From Rhodospirillum sp. UBA1311 (GTDB lineage Bacteria > Pseudomonadota > Alphaproteobacteria > Rhodospirillales > Rhodospirillaceae), in assembly GCA_002307145.1 (NCBI GenBank), contig DBTR01000042.1:52477-84124 (forward strand): a stretch of 31,648 nt of DNA. The letters run 5' to 3'. A model generated the notes under the pieces. The model did not search any database. It was not told the DNA's origin and was given only the letters and a program-made list of their open reading frames with translations. Position 1 is the stretch's first letter; each line of letters begins with the position of its first letter. Both the position numbers and the translations under genes were made by a program. Positions 1-8,065 of the stretch are shown here, in pieces.

Positions 1-2915
1 GAGGTCATCAGGATCGGCCGCAGGCGCTGGCGGGCTGCGGTCAGCGTCGCCTCGATCAGCCCCATGCCCTGCGCCTGCCGCTCGATCGCGAACTCGACGA
101 TCAGGATCGCGTTCTTCGCCGCGAGGCCGATGGTGGTCAAGAGGCCGACCTTGAAGTAGACGTCGTTGGCCTGGCCGAACAGGGTGGCTGCGGCGAGCGC
201 GCCGAAGATGCCGATCGGCACCGAGAGCATCACCGCGAACGGAATCGACCAGCTCTCGTAGAGCGCCGCGAGGCAGAGGAACACCACCAGGGCCGAGAGG
301 GCGTAAAGCGGTCCGGACTGGCTGCCGGAGAGCCGCTCCTGATGGGAGAGGCCGGTCCACTCGTGGCCGAAGCCCTGCGGCAGTTCGCCGACAAGGCGAT
401 CGATTTCGTCCATCGCGTCGCCCGAGCTGATGCCCATGCCCGCCTGACCCTGGATTTCCACCGCCGGGCGCCCGTTGTAGCGTTCGAGGCGCGGCGAGCC
501 GTAGGTCCAGTTACCGTTGGAAAACGCCGCGAACGGCACCATGCCTCCCGCGGAATTGCGGACGAACCATTTGTCCACGTCTTCCGGCTGCATCCGGAAG
601 TTCGCATCGCCCTGAAGGTAGACCGGCTTGACCCGGCCGCGATCGATGAAGTCGTTGACGTAGTCCGAACCCCACGCGATCGACAGGGTATTGTTGACGT
701 CGCCGAGGGAGAGCCCGAGGGCGCTCGCCTTCGCCTGATCGATGTTGACGTGATACTGGGGCTCGTCCTCAAGGCCGTTGGGGCGGGTCGCTGCGAGAAG
801 CGGGGTTTGCCCCGCCTTGCCCAGGATCTGGTTGCGCGCCGCCATCAGGGCTTCATGGCCCTGGTTGGCGACATCCTGGAGATAGAAGTCAAAGCCGTTG
901 CTGTTGCCCATTCCCGAAATCGCCGGCGGAGCCAGCGCATACACCTGGGCATCCTTGATCTGCGAAAATGCCTTCATCGCACGACCCGCGACCGCCTGCG
1001 CGGAGAGCTTCGCGCCCGAGCGTTCGTCGAACGCCCGCATCCGGACGAAGACAAGGCCGACGTTCTGGCCTTGGCCGGAGAAGCCGAAGCCTGCGACGTA
1101 GAACGCACCCTCGATCGCGTCCTTTTCCTGGTCGAGGTAGTAATCGCGTACCTGTTCCAACACACGGATGGTTCGGTCCCGGGTCGCGCCGACCGGCAGT
1201 TGCACCGGGGTGATGATGATCCCCTGGTCTTCCTCCGGCAGGAACGAACTCGGCAGACGCACGAACAGCACCGCGACCAGCACGACGATGCCGACGAAGC
1301 CGAACAGGAACACCAGCGGCCGCTTGATCATCCCGCCCGCCCAATCGGCGTAGGAGGTGCTGGTGCGGTCGAAGTTGCGGTTGAACCACGCGGCGGCACG
1401 GTTGCCACCCTGCTTGTGGGGCTTCAGGAGCGTGGCGCAGAGCGCCGGAGTGAGGATCAGGGCGACCATCACCGAAAGGATCATCGCGGTGACGATGGTG
1501 ACCGAGAACTGGCGGTAGATCACGCCGACCGAGCCGCCGAAGAACGCCATCGGCACGAACACCGCGGACAGCACCGTGGCGATGCCGACCAGCGCGCCGG
1601 TGATCTCGTCCATCGACTTGATCGTCGCCTCGCGCGGCGGCAGGTGCTCTTCGCGCATCACCCGCTCGACATTCTCGACGACGACGATCGCATCGTCCAC
1701 CAACAAGCCGATGGCGAGCACCATCGCGAACATCGTCAGGGTGTTGATCGAATAGCCGAAGAATGCGAGGACGCCGAAGGTGCCGAGCAGCACCACCGGC
1801 ACCGCGATCGTCGGGATCAAGGTGGCGCGGAAGTTCTGCAGGAACACCAGCATCACGACGAATACCAGAACCACCGCCTCGACCAGGGTCTTCACCACTT
1901 CGTGGATCGAGAGACGGACGAACGGCGTGGTGTCGTACGGATAGACCACGTCGACCCCGGTGGGGAAGCTCGGACGCAGGCGTTCGATCGTGGCCCGCAC
2001 ACCGTCGGCGGTCGAGATCGCGTTGGCCCCGGTCGCGAGGTTGATCGCAAGGCCAGCCGCCGGCATGCGGTTGTATGAGCCCGTGGTGGTGTAGCTTTCG
2101 GCGCCGAGTTCGGCGGTAGCGACGTCGCCGATCCGCACCGTCGCGCCGCCGGTTTCGCTCTTGAGGATGATGTCGCGGAATTGCTGCGGCGTTTGCAGGC
2201 GGCTCTGCGCGGTCACGGTGGCGTTAAGCTGCTGGCCCTTGACCTGTGGCAGACCGCCCAATTGCCCGGCGGAAACCTGGGTGTTCTGCGCCTCGATCGC
2301 GGTGACGACATCGCTCGGCATCAGGGCGTACTTGGCGAGCTTCTCCGGATTGAGCCAGATCCGCATCGCGTAGTTCGCGCTGAACAGCTGGGTGTCGCCG
2401 ACCCCCGGCACCCGTTTCAGGGTGTCGTTCAAGGTGCTGTCGATATAGTCGCCGAGGTCGACCGACGTCATCGACCCGTCGGTGGAGACGAACGCCGCCA
2501 CCATCAGGAAGCCCGACGACGACTTGGTCACCGTCAAGCCATTGGTTTGCACGATCTGCGGCAGTTGAGACGTGACGAGTTGCAGCTTGTTCTGCACCTG
2601 CATCTGCGCGACGTCGGGGTTGGCCTTGTTGGTGAAGGTCAGCGTGATCTGCGCCTGGCCAGTGGAGGTCGAGGTCGCGGTCATGTAGTCGAGATTGTCG
2701 AGCCCGGTCATGCCTTGCTCGATCACCTTGGTTACCGAGTTCTCGACCGTCGCCGCATCGGCGCCCGAATAGGTGCCGGTAATCCGCACCGTGGGCGGAG
2801 CGATTTCCGGATACTGGGACACCGCGAGGGTGTTGAGGGCGAGAAGGCCGCCCAGCATGATCACGATGGCGATCACCCAGGCGAAGATCGGCCGTGCAAT
2901 GAAGAACCGCGACAT
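1..2915 (-). CDS. RND multidrug efflux pump, inner-membrane subunit (AcrB/MexB family), 3' end cut by window
   Basis: Proton-driven inner-membrane pump of a tripartite RND efflux system that exports hydrophobic drugs through an adaptor and an outer-membrane channel. The reading frame starts MSRFFIARPIFAWVIAI, the classic RND N-terminus with the first membrane helix, and runs open for 971 residues to the window edge; the family is about 1040-1050 long, so roughly 70-80 residues are missing. The proton-relay residues are intact: the Asp pair at 407-408 in GLLVDDAIVVVEN (same numbering as AcrB), Lys934 in AAKNAILIVEF, Arg964 and Thr971 in RLRPILMT. The large periplasmic loops lie between helices 1-2 and 7-8. 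It begins 6 nt after the adaptor stop, so the two are one operon. An outer-membrane factor gene, if linked, would lie beyond the window. The drug spectrum cannot be read from sequence. Confidence 0.96.
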   Translation of the reverse strand, partial: MSRFFIARPIFAWVIAIVIMLGGLLALNTLAVSQYPEIAPPTVRITGTYSGADAATVENSVTKVIEQGMTGLDNLDYMTATSTSTGQAQITLTFTNKANPDVAQMQVQNKLQLVTSQLPQIVQTNGLTVTKSSSGFLMVAAFVSTDGSMTSVDLGDYIDSTLNDTLKRVPGVGDTQLFSANYAMRIWLNPEKLAKYALMPSDVVTAIEAQNTQVSAGQLGGLPQVKGQQLNATVTAQSRLQTPQQFRDIILKSETGGATVRIGDVATAELGAESYTTTGSYNRMPAAGLAINLATGANAISTADGVRATIERLRPSFPTGVDVVYPYDTTPFVRLSIHEVVKTLVEAVVLVFVVMLVFLQNFRATLIPTIAVPVVLLGTFGVLAFFGYSINTLTMFAMVLAIGLLVDDAIVVVENVERVMREEHLPPREATIKSMDEITGALVGIATVLSAVFVPMAFFGGSVGVIYRQFSVTIVTAMILSVMVALILTPALCATLLKPHKQGGNRAAAWFNRNFDRTSTSYADWAGGMIKRPLVFLFGFVGIVVLVAVLFVRLPSSFLPEEDQGIIITPVQLPVGATRDRTIRVLEQVRDYYLDQEKDAIEGAFYVAGFGFSGQGQNVGLVFVRMRAFDERSGAKLSAQAVAGRAMKAFSQIKDAQVYALAPPAISGMGNSNGFDFYLQDVANQGHEALMAARNQILGKAGQTPLLAATRPNGLEDEPQYHVNIDQAKASALGLSLGDVNNTLSIAWGSDYVNDFIDRGRVKPVYLQGDANFRMQPEDVDKWFVRNSAGGMVPFAAFSNGNWTYGSPRLERYNGRPAVEIQGQAGMGISSGDAMDEIDRLVGELPQGFGHEWTGLSHQERLSGSQSGPLYALSALVVFLCLAALYESWSIPFAVMLSVPIGIFGALAAATLFGQANDVYFKVGLLTTIGLAAKNAILIVEFAIERQAQGMGLIEATLTAARQRLRPILMT

Positions 2916-2921
2916 TGACTC

Positions 2922-4157
2922 TTACCCCTTCGCCGGAGTGGCGGAGGGATGCTCTCCGACCTTCTTGATCTCGCCGGTGGCCTCGTCGATCGCCACCTCC
3001 TCGGGGGCAACCGTCGCGCCGTCGCGGGCTTTCTGCGATCCTTCGACCACCACCCGGTCGCCGTCGGCGAGGCCCTTTTCCACCAGCCAGGCGTTGCCGA
3101 TGCTCTGGCGGATTTCGAGAACGCGGGTCGCGACCTTGCCGTCCGGCCCGACGACGAGTGCGGTCGGGTCGCCCTTGGTGTTGCGCGTGACGCCGCGCTG
3201 CGGCACCAGGATGCCGTTCTCGGCGACGCCCTCGGCGAGCACCGCGTGGACATACATGCCCGGCAGCAGCAGGCGGTCGGGATTGGCGAAGGAGGCGCGC
3301 AGGGTGTAGGTGCCGGTGGTCTCGGAGACGTTGGCCTCGGCGAACGAGAGCGTGCCCGACTGCGCATAGATCGCGCCGTTTTCGAGGCGCAGGCGCACCG
3401 GGATGCTATCGCCGACGCGCTGGATCTGGCCGTTCGCGACTTCCTGGCGGAGGCGCAGGAGTTCGAGGCTCGACTGGGTGACGTCGACGTTGATCGGGTC
3501 GATGGTGCGGATAGTGGTGAGCGCGGTGGTCTGGCTGGCGGTGACGAGCGCGCCCTGTGTCAGGGTCGAGCGATCGATCACGCCACCGATCGGCGCGGTG
3601 ATATCGGTGTAGTCGAGGTTGATCAAGGCGGTCTGGACGTCGGCCTTGGCGGCGGCAACCGCGGCGCGGTTCTGCGCCAGGGTCGCCTTCGCGTCTTCGA
3701 GATCCTGGTGGCTGACCGCGTTCTGCGCGGCGAGCTTGGTGTAGCGGTCGACCTTGGAGGCGGCGCTCGGCACCGCCGCCTCGGCCTGCTTCAAGGTGGC
3801 GACAGCGGCATCGTAAGTGGCCTGGTAGCGCGCCGAATCGATGCGGTAGAGCACCTGCCCGGCCTTGACCTCACCGCCTTCGCGGAACAGGCGCTCGACG
3901 ATGATGCCGTCCACCTGCGGCCGGACCTCGGCGGTCATCGCCGAAACCGTGCGGCCGGGCAATTCGGCGGTCAACGTCACCGGCTGGGCGTGGACGGTGA
4001 CCACCCCCACCCGGGCCGGCGGCATCTGTTGCGATTGCTTGGCCTGTTTGTCGTCGCAGCCGCCCAGCAGCAACGCCGAGGCAATCGCAACGATCAGCAG
4101 CCCACGCGCACCGCGCGAAGGAGCCGCCGGAGGGCGGAGCGCATCTTGCAAGGTCAC
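2922..4157 (-). CDS. RND efflux periplasmic adaptor lipoprotein (HlyD/AcrA family)
   Basis: Membrane-fusion protein that bridges the RND pump to an outer-membrane channel. With a GTG start at 4157 it has 411 residues. A lipoprotein signal (LLIVAIASALLLGGC, lipid-modified Cys34) is followed by the lipoyl half-motif PGRTVSAMTAEVRPQVDGII, a helical hairpin (AATLKQAEAAVPSAASKVDRY... NRAAVAAAKADVQTALINLDYTDI), the second lipoyl half, APIGGVID, and beta-barrel and membrane-proximal domains. I prefer the GTG because AAAGGA lies just upstream of it; the in-frame ATG at 4211 sits inside the operator palindrome and would add 18 residues before the signal. First gene of the efflux operon, with the pump starting 6 nt after its stop. 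It is divergent from the TetR gene and probably repressed by it. Confidence 0.95.
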   Translation of the reverse strand: MTLQDALRPPAAPSRGARGLLIVAIASALLLGGCDDKQAKQSQQMPPARVGVVTVHAQPVTLTAELPGRTVSAMTAEVRPQVDGIIVERLFREGGEVKAGQVLYRIDSARYQATYDAAVATLKQAEAAVPSAASKVDRYTKLAAQNAVSHQDLEDAKATLAQNRAAVAAAKADVQTALINLDYTDITAPIGGVIDRSTLTQGALVTASQTTALTTIRTIDPINVDVTQSSLELLRLRQEVANGQIQRVGDSIPVRLRLENGAIYAQSGTLSFAEANVSETTGTYTLRASFANPDRLLLPGMYVHAVLAEGVAENGILVPQRGVTRNTKGDPTALVVGPDGKVATRVLEIRQSIGNAWLVEKGLADGDRVVVEGSQKARDGATVAPEEVAIDEATGEIKKVGEHPSATPAKG

Positions 4158-4190
4158 CTCGGAATTCCTTTTATCAAAACGGATGGCATT

Positions 4191-4212
4191 TATGGTACTT
4201 TCAGGTACCATA
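4191..4212. promoter_or_regulatory. Perfect palindrome, probable TetR operator of the efflux operon
   Basis: The arms TATGGTAC (4191-4198) and GTACCATA (4205-4212) are exact reverse complements separated by 6 nt. The site lies in the 90-bp gap between the divergent adaptor and TetR genes and overlaps the candidate -10 of the efflux promoter. AcrR-type repressors normally bind such palindromes over the pump promoter and often over their own. Binding by the adjacent TetR protein is inferred. Confidence 0.75.
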
Positions 4213-4238
4213 TATTTACCAGTTCAACTCTCTGTCAA
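4209..4238 (-). promoter_or_regulatory. Candidate sigma-70 promoter for the efflux operon
   Basis: On the minus strand a perfect TTGACA (-35, at 4233-4238) is followed after 18 nt by TATATG (-10, at 4209-4214). The -10 overlaps the right arm of the palindrome at 4191-4212, so a bound repressor would block polymerase. Transcription would run into the adaptor gene starting at 4157. Confidence 0.55.
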
Positions 4239-4247
4239 GAGGTGCGT

Positions 4248-4877
4248 GTGACCGCCCCAATCAAGCCCCGGCGTGGCCGACCGAAAAGCCAGCCCGACAC
4301 CATCCGCCGCGAAGCGATCGCGCGCCGCGCTGCGGAGATGTTCGCCAGTCAAGGTTTTGCCGGAACCACTACCGAAGATGTGGCGGCGACGTGCGGGATT
4401 TCCAAGCAGACGCTTTATCGGCTATTTCCGAGCAAAACCGCGCTATTCGCGTCTGTAGTCGATCACCACCGCCAGGAAATGCTCGACTTCGGCGACACCC
4501 GGGGAATGGACGACGCGACCGCGCTCGAACGGATCTTCCGCGTCGACATCGAGCCCGAAGCCGATATCGCCCGCATCCGGCTGGTACGCGTCGTCGTCGC
4601 CGAAAGCTCCGACCATCCCGAGCTGGGCGAGGTGATGATGCAGTACGGCGGCGGCAAGGCGCGCGCCGAACTGGGCGCCTGGCTCGCCGCACGCGGTCTG
4701 CTCGGCCCGGAGGAGGACGTCGACCCCGAACTCCAGGCCGACATTCTCCTCAATATGATCTTCGGCGCGGTTCTGGCGAAGGAAATGGGCGACCTGAGCT
4801 TCCCCGGCGGCGAGCGTCGCCGCGCCTACATGCGCCAGTGCATCCGGGTGTTCCTCCAGGGGGCGCGAGCGCGCTAG
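4248..4877 (+). CDS. TetR/AcrR-family repressor of the divergent RND pump
   Basis: DNA-binding repressor of 209 residues. The N-terminal helix-turn-helix is clear: a basic leader (RRGRPKSQ), then AAEMFASQGFAGTTTEDVAA and CGISKQTLYRLFPSKTALF at about residues 29-70, followed by an all-helical ligand domain. The GTG at 4248 is chosen because AAGAGG (4237-4242) is 5 nt upstream; a second in-frame GTG at 4242 lies inside that Shine-Dalgarno. Divergent orientation beside the pump genes and the palindrome between them indicate local control of efflux, relieved by a pump substrate. Its stop codon overlaps the stop of the convergent small membrane gene by 4 nt, with no room for a terminator between them. 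The inducer is unknown. Confidence 0.92.
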   Translation: MTAPIKPRRGRPKSQPDTIRREAIARRAAEMFASQGFAGTTTEDVAATCGISKQTLYRLFPSKTALFASVVDHHRQEMLDFGDTRGMDDATALERIFRVDIEPEADIARIRLVRVVVAESSDHPELGEVMMQYGGGKARAELGAWLAARGLLGPEEDVDPELQADILLNMIFGAVLAKEMGDLSFPGGERRRAYMRQCIRVFLQGARAR

Positions 4878-5080
4878 GCGCGCCGCCGCCAGGCGGCGAG
4901 CGCCATACCCGCGCCGATCGCGCCGATCGCCGCCATCACCCCCCACGGCATGTCGAGGTCGATGCCTCCGGCGAAGCCGAACATGCCGGCGATCAGCCCG
5001 AGGATCAGCGCGTAGCCCAGCACGATCTCGACGACGGTGCGGCGGGTGATCGGAACGGTATCGGGTTCGGGCTCGGACAT
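4874..5080 (-). CDS. Small two-helix membrane protein at the end of the TRAP operon
   Basis: Predicted 68-residue protein that I do not recognise as a named family. After a polar, acidic N-terminus (MSEPEPDTVPITRR) come two hydrophobic stretches, about residues 16-38 (VVEIVLGYALILGLIAGMFG region) and 45-63 (WGVMAAIGAIGAGMALAAW), and a basic RRRA tail, so it is probably an inner-membrane hairpin. It starts 9 nt after the TRAP large-permease stop, and a good GGAGG precedes the ATG, which makes it the last gene of that operon. It could be an accessory subunit or stability factor of the transporter, but nothing in the sequence proves this. Confidence 0.7.
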   Translation of the reverse strand: MSEPEPDTVPITRRTVVEIVLGYALILGLIAGMFGFAGGIDLDMPWGVMAAIGAIGAGMALAAWRRRA

Positions 5081-5089
5081 CTTCGCCTC

Positions 5090-6430
5090 CTAACTCCCCA
5101 GCACGCGGGGCAGGAACAGGATGATCTCGGGGAAGATCACGCACAGCGCCAGCCCAGCCACCTGCAACGCGATGAACGGCAGAACCGAGGCGAAGATCTC
5201 CTGGAGGGTGATCTCCTTCGGCGTGACGCTGTTGAGGAAGAAGCACGCCGGGCCGAACGGCGGCGAGAGGAAGTAGATCTGGATGTTGATGGTGACGAGC
5301 ACGCCGAACCAGATCTTCACCGCCTCGACGTCGCCGACCGCCGGAAACGGCAGGGCGGCGATCACCGGCGAGAAGATCGGCACGGTGATCAGGAGGATCG
5401 CGATCCACTCCATGAAGGTGCCGAGCAGCATCAGCACCCCCATCATCACCAGGACGATGCCGAGCGGCGGCAGGTCGAGGCCCCCGATCAGGCGGCGCAT
5501 GAAGTCCGCGCCGCCGATCAGGTTGTAGATGCCGACGAAGCTCACCGCGCCGATGATCAGCCAGATGATCGACCCGACGGTGGTGAAGGTCTGGCGCGAC
5601 GCGCCGAGGACGGTGGCGAGATTGAGTTTCTTCCGTGCCGCCGCCGCGACCAGCGCCCCGGCGACGCCGATCGCCGCCGCCTCGGTGACCGCCGCGACCC
5701 CGGCGTAGATGCTACCGAGAACGGTGGCGACCACCATCATCGGCACCGCGATGCCGCGCAGCGCCGCGATCTTGTCGGCGCGGCTGACGGCGTGGCGCTC
5801 GGCGGCGGGCGGCGGCGCGAGGCCGGGGTCGAGGCGGATGCGGACGAGAATGTAGGCGACGTAGAACCCCGCCAGCATCAGGCCGGGGAGGATGCCGCCG
5901 AGGAACAGAGCGCCGATCGAGACGTTGGCGGTGACGCCGTAGACCACCATCACGATCGACGGCGGAATCAGGGTGGCAAGCGAGCCGCCCGCGCAGATCG
6001 CCCCCATCGAGAGCTTGCGGTCGTAGCCGAGGCGCAGCATCTGCGGCAGCGCGATCAGGCCGAGCATCATGATCTCGCCGCCGATCACTCCGGCCATCGC
6101 CGCCATCAACACCGCCACCGCGATGGTCTGGACCGCGACGCCGCCGCGCAGCCGCCCGGAGAACAGCGACATCGCCTCGAACAGGTCGTGGCCGACTCCG
6201 GCGCGCTCCATCAGGCTCGCCATCAGCACGAACAGCGGCACCGCGACGAAGGAATAGTTCTCCAGCACGCCGACGATCTGCCGCCCCACCAGCCCGAGCC
6301 CGGCCGGGCCGAAGTAGGCGAGCGCAGTGACGATCGACACAGTGAGGGTGACGACGCCGAGCGGAATCCCCGCCAGCATCAGGACGAACAGCGCCGCGAC
6401 GATCGCGAGAGTGGCGTATTCGATCGGCAT
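5090..6430 (-). CDS. TRAP transporter large permease (DctM family), system 1
   Basis: Sodium-coupled large membrane subunit of a tripartite ATP-independent periplasmic transporter, 446 residues. It starts MPIEYATLAIVAALFVLMLAG and has the repeated hydrophobic segments of DctM/YiaN proteins. Typical motifs are visible: NYSFVAVPLFVLMASLMERA near the N-terminus, GGSLATLIPPSIVMVVYG in the first half and, in the second, FMEWIAILLITVPIFSP and LSPPFGPACFFLNSV. Its ATG overlaps the TGA of the small permease gene by one base, so the two are translationally coupled. An upstream extension of the open frame lies wholly inside the small permease gene and is not credible. The transported solute is not identifiable from this subunit. 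Confidence 0.95.
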   Translation of the reverse strand: MPIEYATLAIVAALFVLMLAGIPLGVVTLTVSIVTALAYFGPAGLGLVGRQIVGVLENYSFVAVPLFVLMASLMERAGVGHDLFEAMSLFSGRLRGGVAVQTIAVAVLMAAMAGVIGGEIMMLGLIALPQMLRLGYDRKLSMGAICAGGSLATLIPPSIVMVVYGVTANVSIGALFLGGILPGLMLAGFYVAYILVRIRLDPGLAPPPAAERHAVSRADKIAALRGIAVPMMVVATVLGSIYAGVAAVTEAAAIGVAGALVAAAARKKLNLATVLGASRQTFTTVGSIIWLIIGAVSFVGIYNLIGGADFMRRLIGGLDLPPLGIVLVMMGVLMLLGTFMEWIAILLITVPIFSPVIAALPFPAVGDVEAVKIWFGVLVTINIQIYFLSPPFGPACFFLNSVTPKEITLQEIFASVLPFIALQVAGLALCVIFPEIILFLPRVLGS

Positions 6431-6930
6431 CAGCGTCCCTCCGTCCGGTCGGGCCAGGCGAGGCGCGCGAGCGCCGCGAGAATCTGCAGCAGATAGAGCG
6501 CCGCGCCGATCACCAGCACGATCTTCAGGAGCGTCGGCAGCGGCGAGTTGAACGCCGAGCCGGTCTTGTCGACCCAGCGCAGGGACTTGAGCGCGAGGCC
6601 ATAGGCGATGAAGACGAGGAAGCCGACGGCGAAGGTCGAGACCACCAGCGCCAGGGCGTCGAAGCCGCGCTGCAGCCGGGGCGGCATCAGGTCGAAGAGC
6701 AGGGTGATCGCGATGTGGCGCTTTTCGGTCAGCACGTAGCCGCCCGAGAGCGCCCAGGCGCAGCCGCACAGCGCCAGCACCAGTTCGTAGGACCAGATCG
6801 TCGGGGTGTGGAAGAGGTAGCGCTGCACCACCTCGTAGACCGAGAGCAGCGCGACGATCAGGTAGATGTGCATCGCGGCATGGCCGACGAAGCGGTTGAG
6901 GCTGTCGATTCCGGTGATCAGCTTGCGCAT
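6430..6930 (-). CDS. TRAP transporter small permease (DctQ family), system 1
   Basis: Four-helix small membrane subunit that pairs with the DctM-type permease; 166 residues. Hydrophobic segments fall at about residues 18-38, 50-68, 92-112 and 133-153. The DctQ pattern is seen in YEVVQRYLFHTPTIWSYELVLALCGCAWALSGGYVLTEKRHIAI, where a Trp-x-x-Glu element and a conserved basic stretch before the third helix are usual. It lies 55 nt after the binding-protein gene, with a strong GC stem-loop in the gap, and overlaps the large permease start by one base. Function follows from the complete P-Q-M gene set. Confidence 0.93.
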   Translation of the reverse strand: MRKLITGIDSLNRFVGHAAMHIYLIVALLSVYEVVQRYLFHTPTIWSYELVLALCGCAWALSGGYVLTEKRHIAITLLFDLMPPRLQRGFDALALVVSTFAVGFLVFIAYGLALKSLRWVDKTGSAFNSPLPTLLKIVLVIGAALYLLQILAALARLAWPDRTEGR

Positions 6931-6947
6931 CGCCGCCCTCCCTGACG

Positions 6948-6976
6948 GGCGGGCGGAACTTGCCGCGCCGCCCGCC
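6948..6976 (-). other. GC stem-loop between TRAP binding-protein and permease genes, system 1
   Basis: GGCGGGCGG (6948-6956) and CCGCCCGCC (6968-6976) are perfect 9-bp complements with an 11-nt loop. The hairpin lies 9 nt past the binding-protein stop and has no T-run in the direction of transcription, so it is not an intrinsic terminator. It more likely protects the upstream mRNA 3' end so that binding protein exceeds permease. The TRAP operon at 18394-21213 has an equivalent hairpin. Confidence 0.6.
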
Positions 6977-6985
6977 GCTGTGTCC

Positions 6986-8026
6986 TCACTCGCGCAAAAG
7001 CCCGAGCTCGGTCAGGAACTTCATGTGGGACTGGTAGACCTCGCCGGCGAGCGGCGACTTCTCCGAAAAGCTCTTCCACGCGCCCACCGCGATCTTGCGG
7101 AATTCGTCGCGATCCTTCTGCGGCCAGTCGATCACGTGGACCTTGGAGCCGGGCTTGGAATCGCGGCGGACGAGGTTTTCGTCCTCGATGTGGGCGACGC
7201 GGCGGAGATCGTTGTAGGCCGCCTCGAACCACACTTCGAGAGCGGTCTGGCTCGCCTTGTCGAGGGAGTCCCAGACCTTCTTGTTGATCGCGAACTCGAA
7301 CACCGGAGTCGAATGGAAGCCCGGATAGAGCGGATACGGCGCGATGTCGTTGAAGCCCTGGGAGGCATTGTTGGCATATGCGGCGGCATCGGCGGCGTCG
7401 ACGATACCCTTCTCAAGCCCGGTATAGACCTCGGAGAACGGGATCGACACCGGCGTCGCACCGGCGCGGCGGAAGACCTCGGAGGCCAATCCGGCTGGCG
7501 CGCGCACCTTCACCCCCTTCATCTCGGCCAAGCCCTTGATCGGCACCTTGGCGACGAGGGATTCGAGGGTGTAGGGCGCGCACCCGATCACGTGGACGCG
7601 ACCCTCCGAATAGGTGTCGTCGGCCTTCTGCAACAGCTCCTTGCCGCCGCCGATGCTGCACCATGCCGCCATCTGGTCGGGGTCGGCGTAGCCGGCGGTG
7701 AGGTCGCCGATCAGCGCGTAGGCCGGGTCCTTGCCGGAATAGAAGATCGGCGAGACCAGGTCGGCCTGGAGAATCCCCTCCGCCACCGCGTCCAGCACCT
7801 CGTTGGAGGGGACGATGGCGTTGGCCGGATAGGGCTCGAACTTGACCTTGCCGCCGGTCATCGCTTCAAGCTTCGGCATCCAGACCTCGGTAACGTGGCG
7901 AAACACGAAATCGCCCGCGTTCTGGCCCATCTGCGTCCTGAGGACGGTCTGGGCGTCGGCCTGGGCAGCCCAAAGGCCCACCGCCGCCGCAACCAGGGTA
8001 CCCAACGCGCTCCGTTTCGGATTCAT
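6986..8026 (-). CDS. TRAP transporter periplasmic solute-binding protein (DctP family), system 1
   Basis: Periplasmic receptor that delivers solute to the DctQM permease; 346 residues including a Sec signal peptide (MNPKRSALGTLVAAAVGLWAA, cleavage near ADAQ at 23-26). The DctP core is recognisable: EMKGVKVRAPAG carries Arg175, the position of the conserved arginine that salt-bridges a ligand carboxylate in this family, followed by RRAGATPVSIPFSEVYTGLE and GIVDAADA. The ligand is therefore probably a carboxylate, but its identity is open. A strong AGGAGG lies before the ATG. It sits between the thiamine-diphosphate enzyme gene (39-nt gap) and the permease genes, which suggests that the transported acid or a product of it is the enzyme's substrate. 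Confidence 0.94.
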   Translation of the reverse strand: MNPKRSALGTLVAAAVGLWAAQADAQTVLRTQMGQNAGDFVFRHVTEVWMPKLEAMTGGKVKFEPYPANAIVPSNEVLDAVAEGILQADLVSPIFYSGKDPAYALIGDLTAGYADPDQMAAWCSIGGGKELLQKADDTYSEGRVHVIGCAPYTLESLVAKVPIKGLAEMKGVKVRAPAGLASEVFRRAGATPVSIPFSEVYTGLEKGIVDAADAAAYANNASQGFNDIAPYPLYPGFHSTPVFEFAINKKVWDSLDKASQTALEVWFEAAYNDLRRVAHIEDENLVRRDSKPGSKVHVIDWPQKDRDEFRKIAVGAWKSFSEKSPLAGEVYQSHMKFLTELGLLRE

Positions 8027-8065
8027 GAGTTCCTCCTGTTTCGCCGTTTGGCGCGCCGCCCGGGG

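Noticed and set aside
342..2078. A long plus-strand open frame opposite the RND pump gene
   Set aside because: It is rich in His, Arg, Asp and Glu with no recognisable domain. The opposite strand encodes an RND pump with intact motifs, so this is a GC-driven antisense shadow.
4158..4211. An earlier ATG start for the efflux adaptor
   Set aside because: The ATG is inside the operator palindrome and would put 18 residues before the lipoprotein signal. The GTG at 4157 has the Shine-Dalgarno.
4391..6496. A plus-strand open frame of about 700 codons through the TetR 3' half and the TRAP permease
   Set aside because: It has extreme His/Arg/Asp composition and crosses two real genes in other frames, with no domain.
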